From the NCBI RefSeq assembly GCF_900091495.1, contig NZ_LT607413.1:930001-994000 (forward strand): DNA of 64,000 bases. Reading direction: 5' to 3'. Below are positions 38,656 through 47,193 of the stretch, piece after piece. The DNA comes from Micromonospora echinospora (GTDB lineage: Bacteria > Actinomycetota > Actinomycetes > Mycobacteriales > Micromonosporaceae). The notes under the pieces are model-generated. The model did not search any database and was not told where the DNA came from. It was given only the letters and a program-made list of their open reading frames with translations. A program made the translations under genes and the position numbers. The stretch's first letter is position 1; the number at the start of each line of letters is the position of its first letter.

Positions 38656-40998
38656 ATGACCGGCATGGGCGACGACGTGGTCGACCCCCTACACCAGCGG
38701 ACGCCGTCCGAGCTGCTCCGGTCGGAGCTGCAGAAGCTGGCGGCGACCCGGAACGCCACCTTCCATCTGCTGGACGGTCGGCCGGCCCGGCGGAGCCACA
38801 CGGATGCTGAGATCCACTACGGCACGTACACCGATCACAACCTGCACCCGCCACGGACCAGGAAGCTGCTGCTCAAGGTACTGCCGGCGGGCGCGAGGTC
38901 CCGGGAGCCGGGGCGGCACCGTCGGGCCCTCGGTGCGAACCGGGAGTTCGCGCGGGAACATCTGGTCGGCCAGCCCCTCGACCCGGTCCGGCTCTCTGAC
39001 GGCCGATGGGTCCTGTTCTTCGAGGTGGCGAACGGCGGAGACCGGCTGTGGAGCCTGGACGAGTTGGCCGGGCAGGACCTGCTCGACACGTTCCGGGCGG
39101 TGGTCGCGGCCCTGCTGCACGGCTGGAACGGCGCAGGTCCGGCCGACGGGCAACGCGGCCTACCGGTCGACTCGGTCCCCGTGAGGACCTACCTCCGGCG
39201 GGAGCTGGCCGCTACCGACGCGCAGACGGAGATCTACGAGGCGGTACGCGAGTTCGGGTTCCCCGTCACCTCCGACGAGCCGTGGACCGTCGACCACTGG
39301 CGACGGGAGCCGAACCCGCTCCGGCTGCTCGACGCCCCGTACGGGGATGTGGAGACCTGGTACTGCTACGGCTTGACTCACGGCGACCTGCACGGCGGAA
39401 ACGTGGTGGGTCCCCGGGACGGCTTCGGCAAACCGCTGCCCGGGGCGTTCCGCCTGATCGACCTGGACGGCTTCGAGGAGGCCGCCCCGCTGAGTCGGGA
39501 CCTGGTCTGTCTGCTGCTCACCACCGTGCTCAGGTTCGTTCCCGACCTCGAGCCCGCCGAGTCGGACGCCCTGATGGAGTACCTGATCCACCCGGACCGG
39601 CCCTGCCCGCCGAACCTGCGGGGGCCGGTGGTCGACCTGGTCCGGATCGTCCGTGAGGAGAGCCTGCGCTACAGCTCCCCGGACTGGGTCAGTGAATTGC
39701 GGACGCAGACACGTCTTTCGTTGGTCGGCTGGGCTCTCGTCTGCGCCACTTACCAGAACCTCGGCCCGCGCCGCCGCCGATGGTGCCTCGTGCTGGCAGC
39801 CCGCGCCTCGGCAGCGTTCGAGCAGGATCTACCGACCGACGGTGGCCGGTCGGCGGGCGGCAGCGGCTCGCTGGAGCCGCCTCGCGTCGGCCCCCCGGGT
39901 GGGGCCGGCGGGCGGCCGGGCTGGGCGAGCACCACGCCGGTCCCCGCCGGCAGTCAGGGCGGGGTCGGTCTCGCCGAACGGCCGCCCCCGGGGCGGCACC
40001 GGGCCCAGGATCCTCCGGTCGGGTGGACCGGCAGGACCCGGTTCCACACGGTCGACGCGCCGCTCGGCCGGGGCCACCGGCTGCTCCAGATCTACCCGCC
40101 GGCGCGCGAGGTCCCCTACCAGCGCCGGCCGGTGGACGCGATGGTGGACGAGCCGGGGCAGGAAGGCCGTCGCTGGAGCCCTCTCACCCGGTGCCTGACC
40201 GCCGGTGCCGCGCTGGTGGTGACGCTCGCCGCCACCGTGGGAGTGGCGCACCATCTGGGAGCGTCGAGCGGCTCCCCGCGCCCGGGCACGGAGCGGGGCG
40301 CCGCGGGCAGCGGACGGGGCCCGGTCGACCCGACCGCGCCGCAGCAACTGATGGACCTCGCCCTGCGCGCCGCCCGGGTGGCGGACGAACCGGAGAAGGG
40401 TCGCTACGCGTACTTCTGCCTGCGGATCTGGGCGTTGGACCGGGACGAGCGGACGCTGCGCCAGGACCACTACCGCGACGAACAGTTCTGGATCGCCGCC
40501 GACGCCTCGGTCCGGCAGTCCGCTGTCGACGTCGTCGCCGGACGGCGGATGCCGGCGACCACGTCCATGTTCTCGCCGGGGGCCAGCACGGTGATGAACC
40601 CGGTGCCCGCCGAGGACCCGGACGTCCTGCGTCGTCAGCTTCGTGAGCTGGTGGACCAGCGACCGCACGAGCGGAGCGCGGCGGCCGCCGCCCTCGACTG
40701 GGTTCTGCACTTCCACCGGTACCACCTGCTCACGCCCGGTCAACGCGCCGCCCTGCTCGCGCAGCTCGCCGACACCGCCGCCCTGGTGTACCAGGGTGAC
40801 TACACCGACTGGAACGGCCGGCACGGGGCCGCGGTGAGCGCACCGGACGGCACCGACGGGCAGGTCACCGCGACCTTCGACCGGCAGACCGGCCGACTGC
40901 TCAGCCACGAGAGGATCAGGGGCGACGCGGTGACCAGCTACACCTCACTGCGCACGTCGGGGCGGACCGACGTCGTCAGTCAGGCGGGCTGTGCCTGA
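38656..40998 (+). CDS. Kinase-like transmembrane protein
   Basis: A 780-residue protein. Residues about 20-400 resemble an APH/kinase fold: a lysine in RKLLLKVL (74), catalytic loop THGDLHGGN (241-249) and metal-binding RLIDLDGFEEA (266-276). A Pro/Gly-rich linker (about 395-510) leads to a single membrane span (CLTAGAALVVTLAATVGVAHHLGA, about 529-552). The remaining about 225 residues would be outside the cell. Their YFCLRIWALDRDE...PVPAEDPDVLRRQL...TATFDRQTGRLL pattern recalls the CU044_5270-type extracytoplasmic domain. It could couple an external signal to an internal kinase. It is divergent from the S-4TM gene with a shared promoter region, and convergent with an I36-like gene five bases away. 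Confidence 0.7.
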   Translation: MTGMGDDVVDPLHQRTPSELLRSELQKLAATRNATFHLLDGRPARRSHTDAEIHYGTYTDHNLHPPRTRKLLLKVLPAGARSREPGRHRRALGANREFAREHLVGQPLDPVRLSDGRWVLFFEVANGGDRLWSLDELAGQDLLDTFRAVVAALLHGWNGAGPADGQRGLPVDSVPVRTYLRRELAATDAQTEIYEAVREFGFPVTSDEPWTVDHWRREPNPLRLLDAPYGDVETWYCYGLTHGDLHGGNVVGPRDGFGKPLPGAFRLIDLDGFEEAAPLSRDLVCLLLTTVLRFVPDLEPAESDALMEYLIHPDRPCPPNLRGPVVDLVRIVREESLRYSSPDWVSELRTQTRLSLVGWALVCATYQNLGPRRRRWCLVLAARASAAFEQDLPTDGGRSAGGSGSLEPPRVGPPGGAGGRPGWASTTPVPAGSQGGVGLAERPPPGRHRAQDPPVGWTGRTRFHTVDAPLGRGHRLLQIYPPAREVPYQRRPVDAMVDEPGQEGRRWSPLTRCLTAGAALVVTLAATVGVAHHLGASSGSPRPGTERGAAGSGRGPVDPTAPQQLMDLALRAARVADEPEKGRYAYFCLRIWALDRDERTLRQDHYRDEQFWIAADASVRQSAVDVVAGRRMPATTSMFSPGASTVMNPVPAEDPDVLRRQLRELVDQRPHERSAAAAALDWVLHFHRYHLLTPGQRAALLAQLADTAALVYQGDYTDWNGRHGAAVSAPDGTDGQVTATFDRQTGRLLSHERIRGDAVTSYTSLRTSGRTDVVSQAGCA

Positions 40999-41003
40999 CC
41001 GGT

Positions 41004-41516
41004 TCAGCAGCGCCGGTACACGTAGTTCGCCCAGTCCCGATACGGACCGGCGTCACCGACGACGCGGTTCTGGACGCTGACACTGAACAGCGACATGTTG
41101 TGGTACTGGAAGGTGACCGAACCCGAGGCCAGGCTGTAGTGCGCCGAGGCCGCGCGGTACTGCCAGCCCCAGTTGGCGAGGTTCTGCTTTCCGCAGGAGG
41201 AGAGGCGACCCCGGGGGTAGCCGTAGTAGGGCCACTCGTAGAAGCAGAACCAACCCGACGGGCAGTCCGCGCCGTAGGTCCCGACCGGACGGCGCAGGGT
41301 GACGACGAACGCGCCGCCGTCGTAGCTGATCTCGTTGGCGTTGATCGGCGTGCCGCCCGGGTGCCGCGCCAGGTAGCTGCGCATCTCCTGGTCGAGTGCG
41401 ACCGGTCCGGGTCCGCCCCGCTCCGGTCCGGCCGACACGGGTGGGGCGGGCAGCAGGGCCAGCACCCCACCGAGGAAGGCGGTGAACAGCGTACGGAGCG
41501 GGCGGGAACCGGCCAT
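41004..41516 (-). CDS. Secreted peptidase-inhibitor I36-like protein
   Basis: A 170-residue exported protein. The signal peptide is MAGSRPLRTLFTAFLGGVLALLPAPPVSA. After a linker the C-terminal domain (about 85-170) reads ADCPSGWFCFYEWPYYGYPRGRLSSCG, then WGWQYRAASAHYSLASG and a terminal YRRC. The four cysteines and the C-P-x-G-x-F-C-F-Y start are those of the I36 inhibitor/crystallin-like family, which includes the Streptomyces metalloproteinase inhibitor. The target protease is unknown. The ATG at 41516 has a GAGGTG site 4 bases upstream. Its upstream gap (41517-41727) is AT-rich and contains a short hairpin AGGAAGG-CGA-CCTTCCT at 41625. Confidence 0.78.
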   Translation of the reverse strand: MAGSRPLRTLFTAFLGGVLALLPAPPVSAGPERGGPGPVALDQEMRSYLARHPGGTPINANEISYDGGAFVVTLRRPVGTYGADCPSGWFCFYEWPYYGYPRGRLSSCGKQNLANWGWQYRAASAHYSLASGSVTFQYHNMSLFSVSVQNRVVGDAGPYRDWANYVYRRC

Positions 41517-41727
41517 TCGACACCTCACGACGTGACACGCGGGGACGGGCGGATGACCGGACGGCTCGTCGCGTCGCCGGTCCGGGGGCCGGTCGCGCCG
41601 GCCACCCGCCCCCCCGAGCATAGGAAGGCGACCTTCCTGATCGACAGATCGGCGAGTGTCGAAATATTTACCGAGGACTATTCGATTGATCAGCGGAATC
41701 GTACGGGTGGATCTCGCGTGGAAATTG

Positions 41728-41758
41728 CGTGTCCCGGTATGTGCCGCACCGGGACACG
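41728..41758 (-). terminator. Hairpin terminator of the LuxR-type regulator gene
   Basis: A perfect 11-bp stem CGTGTCCCGGT / ACCGGGACACG with the 9-base loop ATGTGCCGC lies 14 bases downstream of the regulator stop at 41772. Confidence 0.8.
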
Positions 41759-41771
41759 GATCGCGCCCGGA

Positions 41772-42398
41772 TCAAATCAGGCCCTCCCGGACGGCGTACG
41801 CCACGGCGTGGGTGCGGTTGCGGAGCTGGAACCGGGTGGTGATGTCGTGCAGCACGTTCTTGACGGTGCGCTCGGAGTAGCTGAGCCGGGTCGCCACCTC
41901 CCGGGTGTCCATCCCGTCGGCGACCAGGCGCAGCACCTGGCTCTCCCGGTGGGTCAGCCCGTTGAACTCGATGCCGCGCGGGGCGAGCACCGTCTGCTGC
42001 AACCGGGTCACCTGCTTGACCAGCCGACCGAGCACCTCCGGGGGCATCGCCGCCCCACCGGAGGCGGTGCTGACGACGAGCTGCGCGAGCCGGTGGCTGG
42101 TCGCCTCGGCGCGCGAGGCGAGCGCCCGTACCCCCAGCTCGACGGCGGGGATCAGGGCCGTGTCGGACTCGACCGCGGCGACCAGCACGAAGCGCCGGCA
42201 GCCCAGCCGGCGGACGGCCCGGATCAGGTCCAGCGCGTCCTGGTCGAGGGTGTCGGCGGCGACCACTCCGACGGTGTCGGCGGTGATCCGTGCCTCGGGG
42301 ACGACCTCGATCTCCATCCGGCCCCGGAGGGCGGCGGTGATGCCGGCGGTCGAGATCGGGTCGGGGGTACGGATGTGGGCCTGCGTACGTCCGGTCAT
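41772..42398 (-). CDS. LuxR/NarL-type regulator with degenerate receiver
   Basis: A 208-residue regulator. Residues 1-125 resemble a receiver domain, but the acidic pocket and phospho-acceptor aspartate of a response regulator are not visible (the strand-3 end reads VGVVAADTLDQDALD). The C-terminal LuxR-type HTH (about 143-205) is GLTHRESQVLRLVADGMDTREVATRLSYSERTVKNVLHDI. An atypical, phosphorylation-independent regulator is likely. It sits divergently from the XRE-AfsR gene at the border of the eCIS block, so it is a candidate regulator of that locus. The ATG at 42398 has an AAGGA site 6 bases upstream. Confidence 0.82.
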   Translation of the reverse strand: MTGRTQAHIRTPDPISTAGITAALRGRMEIEVVPEARITADTVGVVAADTLDQDALDLIRAVRRLGCRRFVLVAAVESDTALIPAVELGVRALASRAEATSHRLAQLVVSTASGGAAMPPEVLGRLVKQVTRLQQTVLAPRGIEFNGLTHRESQVLRLVADGMDTREVATRLSYSERTVKNVLHDITTRFQLRNRTHAVAYAVREGLI

Positions 42399-42750
42399 GA
42401 CAGTTCCTTGCCTCGGGAGGTCGGGCCGTCTGCGGTCCGGCCCGGTCCCAAACGGTAGATAGGGCGGGTGGCCGGCCACTGGCACCGCACTGGACGCTCC
42501 CCCATCGACGGTTCTGCCCGGTCCGACCGGCGTCGAGCTGCCCGGTTGCCTGTTGGGGCAACGACACGCCGGAGGGGCACCGGCAGATACCGGCAGAACC
42601 GCTGCCCGTCCGGGCCGGTCACGGCGGGCCTGATCGGTCGACGATCCACTGTCGTCCGTCGCAGACAAGAGGGATCATGGTTACCGGTCCGGCATGATCA
42701 CGTGCCGGTGCCGACAACCGGTAGGTCGCGGGGTCGGACGGGGAGCCGGG
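42399..42750. promoter_or_regulatory. Divergent regulator promoter region with palindrome
   Basis: This 352-base region lies between the LuxR-type (minus) and XRE-AfsR (plus) genes. At 42689-42708 there is the dyad CCGGCA-N8-TGCCGG, flanked by two ACCGGT copies (near 42683 and 42716). It lies about 43 bases before the AfsR-type start, a plausible operator. Nothing else was recognised. Confidence 0.45.
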
Positions 42751-45700
42751 ATGATGGCGGACAACGGCGCCGAGTTGAGACTCCGGCGGTTGCGGGCCGG
42801 GCTGACCCAGGAGGAGTTGGCCCGCCGGGCGGGGATCAGCGTCCGCGCGGTACGGGACATCGAGCAGGGCCGGGTCCGTGCGCCCCGGCCGGAGTCGCTG
42901 CGCCGGATCGCCGAGGCCATCGGGCTGCCCGACGGTCCTCCGCCGGCCGCCGGAGAGCCGCCCGGCCGGACGGCGGACCCGCACATCGGGGTGCTCGGTC
43001 CGCTCAGCATCCGGTCCGGCGTCCAGCCGGTCGCCCTGGGCTCGGGACGACAACGGATGCTGCTCGGCCTGCTCGCCCTGCACCCGGACACCACCGTCTC
43101 CCGGCAGGAGATCGTCGACGTCCTCTGGGGACACGACCCGCCGGACAGCTGCCTGAACCTGGTGCACACCTATGTGGCGCGGCTCCGGCGGGCACTCGCC
43201 CGCCCCGGCGGCGGAACGGGCGGCAGTGGAACGGGCGGCGGCGCGGCGGGTGGTGGCGGCACCACGATCGTCCACTCCGGTGGCGGCTACCAGCTCTGGG
43301 TCGGGCCGGGTCAGCTCGACCTGACCCGGTTCACCACCCTGATCGGCCGGGCCGAGGGCAGCGTCGCCGGTGACCTGAACAGCCTGGACCGGCTCGCCGA
43401 GGCGCTGGCCCTGTGGCGGGGGCCGGTGCTGGTCGACCTCGGGCCCGGCGTGGCCCAGCATCCGACCGCCACCGCCCTGAACCGCCGCCGCATCGCGACC
43501 GCGGTCACCTACGCCACGCTCGCCGTCGAGCTGGGTCTGCCGGACCGGGCGGTCCGCGAGCTGAGCGCGGTGGCCGGTCACGAGCCGCTGCACGAGCAGG
43601 TGCACGCCCGGCTGATGCTCGCCCTCGCCGCCTGCGGTCAGCAGGCCCGGGCGCTGGCCCTGCACCGGAAGCTGCGGGACCGCCTCGCCGACCAGCTCGG
43701 GGTGGAGCCCGGACCGGAGCTGCGCGAGGCGCAGTTGCGCATCCTCCGGCAGGACCTGCCGGTGATCGGGGCACGCCCGCCGGCGCCACCCCGTCCGGCC
43801 GAGCCGGCCCCACCCGGGCTGCCCGGTCACCGACCGCCGGCCCAGCTGCCGGCCGACGTCGCCCACTTCACCGGTCGGAGCAGCCAGATGGCCGCGCTCG
43901 ACGCCCTGCTGGAGGCGTCGACCGGCGGCAGCGGACCGGTCGTCGTCGCGACGATCACCGGGATGGCCGGGGTGGGCAAGACCGCCCTGGCCGTGCACTG
44001 GGCGCACCGGGTCCGGCCGCACTTCCCGGACGGCCAGCTCTACGTCAACCTGCGGGGCTACGCGACGGCCAGTCCGGTCCGCGAGGGCGAGGCGCTCGCC
44101 GGGTTCCTGCACGCGCTGGGCGTGGCGGCCGAGCAGATCCCGGTCGACTCCGGGCAGGCCGCCGCCCTGCTGCGGACCCTGCTGGACGGCCGCCGGATGC
44201 TGCTGGTGCTGGACAACGCGGCCAGCGCCGACCAGGTCCGTCCCCTGCTGCCCGGCACCCCCGGCTGCATGGCGCTGGTCACCAGCCGGGACCGGCTCAG
44301 CGGGCTGGTCGCGGTCGACGGGGCCCGTCGCATCGCGCTGGACGTGCTCACCGGGGCCGAGGCCAGCGCCCTGCTCACCCGGATCATCCCGGCCGACCAG
44401 GTGGCCGCCGCACCGGCCGAGATCGCCGAACTGGCGGAGGTGTGCGCCCGGTTGCCCTTGGCGCTGCGCATCGCCGCCGCCGACCTGATCGACCATCCGG
44501 GTCGGCCGATCAGCGCGCACACCGCCCAGCTCAGCGCCGGCAACCAGCTCGCCGGCCTGCGGGTGGAGGGGGACGACCAGGCCGCCGTCCGGGCGGCCTT
44601 CGACCTGTCGTACGCGGCGCTGCCCGCGTCGGCCCGCCGGCTCTTCCGGCTGCTCGGGCCGGCCCCCGGGGCGGACGTGACGGTGCCGGCCGCCGCGGCC
44701 CTCGCCGCGCTGGACGAGGTCACCGCCGCGCGGGAACTGGACCGGCTCGCCGCCGCGCACCTGGTGCAGCAGCCCCGCCCCGGCCGGTACACCTTCCACG
44801 ACCTGCTGCGGATCTACGCCGTCGAGCGGTCCACCGCCGAGGACCCGGCGCCCGAGCGGGCCGCCGCCAACCGCCGGCTCTACGCCTGGTGCCGGCAGCG
44901 GGCCGAGGCCGCCGCGGCGACGATCTACCCGCAGATGGTGCGCCTGCCGCCGGACGGGGACGACCGGCAGGTGGCCGGATTTCCCTCGTCGGAGGCGGCG
45001 ATGGCCTGGCTGGAGGCGGAGCGGACCAACCTGGTCCGGGTCGTCGCGCACGCCGCCGACCAGGGTGCCGATCCGGCCGCGTGGCGGATCCCCGACGCGC
45101 TGCGCGGGTACTACCAGTTCCGTCCGCACAACGACGGTTTCCTGGCCGCCTCGCACGCGCTGCGCGCCGCGCAGGCCGCCGGGGACGAGGCGGGCGAGGC
45201 GGCGAGCCGGCTCGGGCTGGCCAGCCTGCACCTGCGGCGCAGCGAGTACCGGGTGGGGTTGGAGCACGCCACGGCGATGATCGACGCGGCGACCCGGGCG
45301 GGTTGGCCCGAGGGGCTGGCGGCGGCGTACGGCACGTGCGGGTTGATGCACCTGCGCGCCGGACGGCTGGCCCAGGCCGCCGACCTGACCCGACGGGCGG
45401 TGGAGATCCACGAGCGACTCGGCGGCGCGGAGCGGCTGAGCACCAGCCTCGGCAACCTCGGAGTGATCTACCGGGACATGGGGCGGCTGCGCGCCGCCGA
45501 GGAGGTGTTCCGCCAGGGGCTGGTGCTGACCCGGCGGACCGGCACCCGGATGAACACCGGCATCAGTCTGAGCAACCTCGGCGACGTGGAGCACGCCCTC
45601 GGCCGGTACGACCAGGCCCTGGCCCACCTCGGGGAGGCGCTGGAGGTCAGCCGGGAGAGCGGCTACCGCCCCACCGAGGTGGAGAGCCTTCGGCGGCTGG

Positions 45701-46296
45701 CCGCCCTGCACGTGCACGCGGGCGACCTGTCCCGGGCGGCCGAACTGGCCGACGCGGCGCTGGCCCTGGCCGAGCTGGTCGGCGACCCGTCCCAGCAGGC
45801 CGCGGCCCGCAACGTGCTGGGTGCGGTGCACCTGCGGCGGGGCGACGGCGACGCGGCGGTGACCGAGCACCGGCTGGCCCTGGCGCTGGCCCGGGCCAGC
45901 GGCACCCACGGCGAGCGGGCGGAGGCGTTGATCGGGCTGGCCGAGGTGCACCGGCGGACCGACGTGGACCAGGCGCTGACCCTGGCCGGCCAGGCGTGGG
46001 AGGTGGCTCGGGCCGCCGGGTACCGGGTCTGGGAGGGGCACGCCCTGGTCGCCCGGGCCGAGGCGCAGTGCGACCGGGATCCGGTGACGGCCGCGCGCAC
46101 GGCCCGGGCGGCGCTGGCGACACACCAGGAGACCGGCCACCTGCTCGGCCGGTTGCGCAGCCTGCGGCTGCTCGCCCGGATCGGTCCGGCCGCCGGGCTC
46201 ACCGTGACGGAGCAGACGGCGTACCGGCAGGAGGTCGACCGGCTCGACGGGTTCGGCCGGTGGCGCGACGCCGGCCGGCCGCCCGGCGTCGGATGA
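42751..46296 (+). CDS. XRE - SARP/BTAD - NB-ARC - TPR regulator (AfsR-like)
   Basis: An 1181-residue regulator. An XRE-type HTH occupies about residues 8-62 (LRLRRLRAGLTQEELARRAGISVRAVRDIEQG). An OmpR-type winged helix follows (about 78-185), then a BTAD domain (about 190-335). The NB-ARC ATPase has P-loop GMAGVGKTA (404-412) and Walker B LLVLDNA. The C-terminal half (about 820-1150) is tetratricopeptide-like. AfsR/SARP proteins activate secondary-metabolite and developmental genes. The extra N-terminal XRE domain gives it two DNA-binding modules. The ATG at 42751 follows a GGGAG motif. It is the last plus-strand gene before the eCIS operon and ends at a shared terminator, so it may control the eCIS genes. 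This is inference. Confidence 0.88.
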   Translation: MMADNGAELRLRRLRAGLTQEELARRAGISVRAVRDIEQGRVRAPRPESLRRIAEAIGLPDGPPPAAGEPPGRTADPHIGVLGPLSIRSGVQPVALGSGRQRMLLGLLALHPDTTVSRQEIVDVLWGHDPPDSCLNLVHTYVARLRRALARPGGGTGGSGTGGGAAGGGGTTIVHSGGGYQLWVGPGQLDLTRFTTLIGRAEGSVAGDLNSLDRLAEALALWRGPVLVDLGPGVAQHPTATALNRRRIATAVTYATLAVELGLPDRAVRELSAVAGHEPLHEQVHARLMLALAACGQQARALALHRKLRDRLADQLGVEPGPELREAQLRILRQDLPVIGARPPAPPRPAEPAPPGLPGHRPPAQLPADVAHFTGRSSQMAALDALLEASTGGSGPVVVATITGMAGVGKTALAVHWAHRVRPHFPDGQLYVNLRGYATASPVREGEALAGFLHALGVAAEQIPVDSGQAAALLRTLLDGRRMLLVLDNAASADQVRPLLPGTPGCMALVTSRDRLSGLVAVDGARRIALDVLTGAEASALLTRIIPADQVAAAPAEIAELAEVCARLPLALRIAAADLIDHPGRPISAHTAQLSAGNQLAGLRVEGDDQAAVRAAFDLSYAALPASARRLFRLLGPAPGADVTVPAAAALAALDEVTAARELDRLAAAHLVQQPRPGRYTFHDLLRIYAVERSTAEDPAPERAAANRRLYAWCRQRAEAAAATIYPQMVRLPPDGDDRQVAGFPSSEAAMAWLEAERTNLVRVVAHAADQGADPAAWRIPDALRGYYQFRPHNDGFLAASHALRAAQAAGDEAGEAASRLGLASLHLRRSEYRVGLEHATAMIDAATRAGWPEGLAAAYGTCGLMHLRAGRLAQAADLTRRAVEIHERLGGAERLSTSLGNLGVIYRDMGRLRAAEEVFRQGLVLTRRTGTRMNTGISLSNLGDVEHALGRYDQALAHLGEALEVSRESGYRPTEVESLRRLAALHVHAGDLSRAAELADAALALAELVGDPSQQAAARNVLGAVHLRRGDGDAAVTEHRLALALARASGTHGERAEALIGLAEVHRRTDVDQALTLAGQAWEVARAAGYRVWEGHALVARAEAQCDRDPVTAARTARAALATHQETGHLLGRLRSLRLLARIGPAAGLTVTEQTAYRQEVDRLDGFGRWRDAGRPPGVG

Positions 46297-46386
46297 CGCG
46301 GAGCGGCCGGCGGCGGGACGACGTGGGGCACCCTCCGGCGTCGGATCACGTCAGACGGCCGGCACGGAGCCGGCGCGGTGGGTCCG

Positions 46387-46425
46387 GTGGGCGGCGGCGG
46401 GCCGACGAGCGCGGACCGCCGCCAC
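46387..46425. terminator. Convergent terminator between the AfsR-type gene and the eCIS operon
   Basis: A stem GTGG(G)CGGCGG / CCGCCGCCAC with one bulged G, about 10 bp, lies in the 134-base gap between the convergent genes. It could serve both directions. Confidence 0.6.
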
Positions 46426-46430
46426 CCCGA

Positions 46431-47180
46431 TCAGACCAGCTCGAACTCCCGGGCCAGGTACTGGAACTTCTCGACGGTGAGCACGGTCGCGAGGATCTTC
46501 TCGTCCTCCTCCGAGAGGTCGTCCGCCTCGTCGTCGAGCACCTTGGCGAGGACCTGCCGGGCGACGTCCGGGTCGATGTCGCTCAGCGGTTCCTGCTGCG
46601 CGATGTCCGGCTCGTCGGCGGTGACCGCCTCCGGGTCGTACTCCGCCCCCGTCGGGTGGGGTCCGACGGCCGGTTCGTGCCCGGTGCCGTTGCCCTGCTC
46701 CGCCCACTGCTCCTGGCCGGTCCACTGGTCGGACCCGGTCCACTGGTCGTGCTCGACCCACTGGTCCTGGCCGGTCCACTGGTCCTGCGACGACCACTGG
46801 TCCTGCTCGTCGTAGGACTGTTCGTCGGACTCCTCGTCCTGGTAGGCGGCGGTGGTCCAGGTCTGCACCACCGAGTCGACCAGGCGCGCCATGTCGGTCG
46901 CCGGCTCGCCCATCTCGTCGACGGCGAAGATCTCGACCGGCGGCAGGGAACTGGCGTACTGGTAGACGGCGTTGTAGAAGTCGGCCAGCCAGGCGTTGTT
47001 CTGGTACCAGTCCAGGTCGCCCCACTTCTCGCCGAGCAGGCTGGGCAGTTGCTCCCAGCTCGTTCCCGGTTGCTCGGCGAGGATCCGGGCGGCGCTCACC
47101 GCCGTCCAGTTCAGGTACGAGTACGCGTCCGCCAGACTCGCCGGGCCGGTGGGGTCGAAGGTCTCCGGGTAGTTGCTCAT
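46431..47180 (-). CDS. Acidic repeat protein at the end of the eCIS operon, unrecognised
   Basis: A 249-residue protein. The N-terminal third (MSNYPETFDPTGPASLADAYSYLNWTAVSAARILAEQ...) is aromatic-rich and predicted helical (about 1-130). Residues about 125-160 consist of six tandem hexapeptides of the form (D/E)QW-x-x-(Q/H/S), encoded by an exact 18-bp period. The C-terminal segment (about 195-249) is acidic and helical, ending KFQYLAREFELV. The composition is strongly acidic. It shares no motif that I recognise. Position and orientation, 13 bases after the preceding gene, make it the final gene of the eCIS operon, so it may be a chaperone, cargo or regulator of that system. The ATG at 47180 (GGGGAG, spacing 5) was preferred over the adjacent GTG. 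Confidence 0.7.
   Translation of the reverse strand: MSNYPETFDPTGPASLADAYSYLNWTAVSAARILAEQPGTSWEQLPSLLGEKWGDLDWYQNNAWLADFYNAVYQYASSLPPVEIFAVDEMGEPATDMARLVDSVVQTWTTAAYQDEESDEQSYDEQDQWSSQDQWTGQDQWVEHDQWTGSDQWTGQEQWAEQGNGTGHEPAVGPHPTGAEYDPEAVTADEPDIAQQEPLSDIDPDVARQVLAKVLDDEADDLSEEDEKILATVLTVEKFQYLAREFELV
46704..46811 (-). repeat. Six 18-bp tandem units in the acidic eCIS-linked gene
   Basis: CCACTG occurs at 46704, 46722, 46740, 46758, 46776 and 46794, an exact 18-bp period. Each unit encodes one (D/E)QW-centred hexapeptide. Confidence 0.9.
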
Positions 47181-47193
47181 CACGGCTCCCCTG

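Noticed and set aside
42619-46140. 1173-codon minus-strand open frame opposite the AfsR-type gene
   Set aside because: It is a shadow of the XRE-AfsR gene caused by high GC. Its translation is low-complexity and has no family motif, whereas the plus strand has complete XRE, BTAD, NB-ARC and TPR domains.
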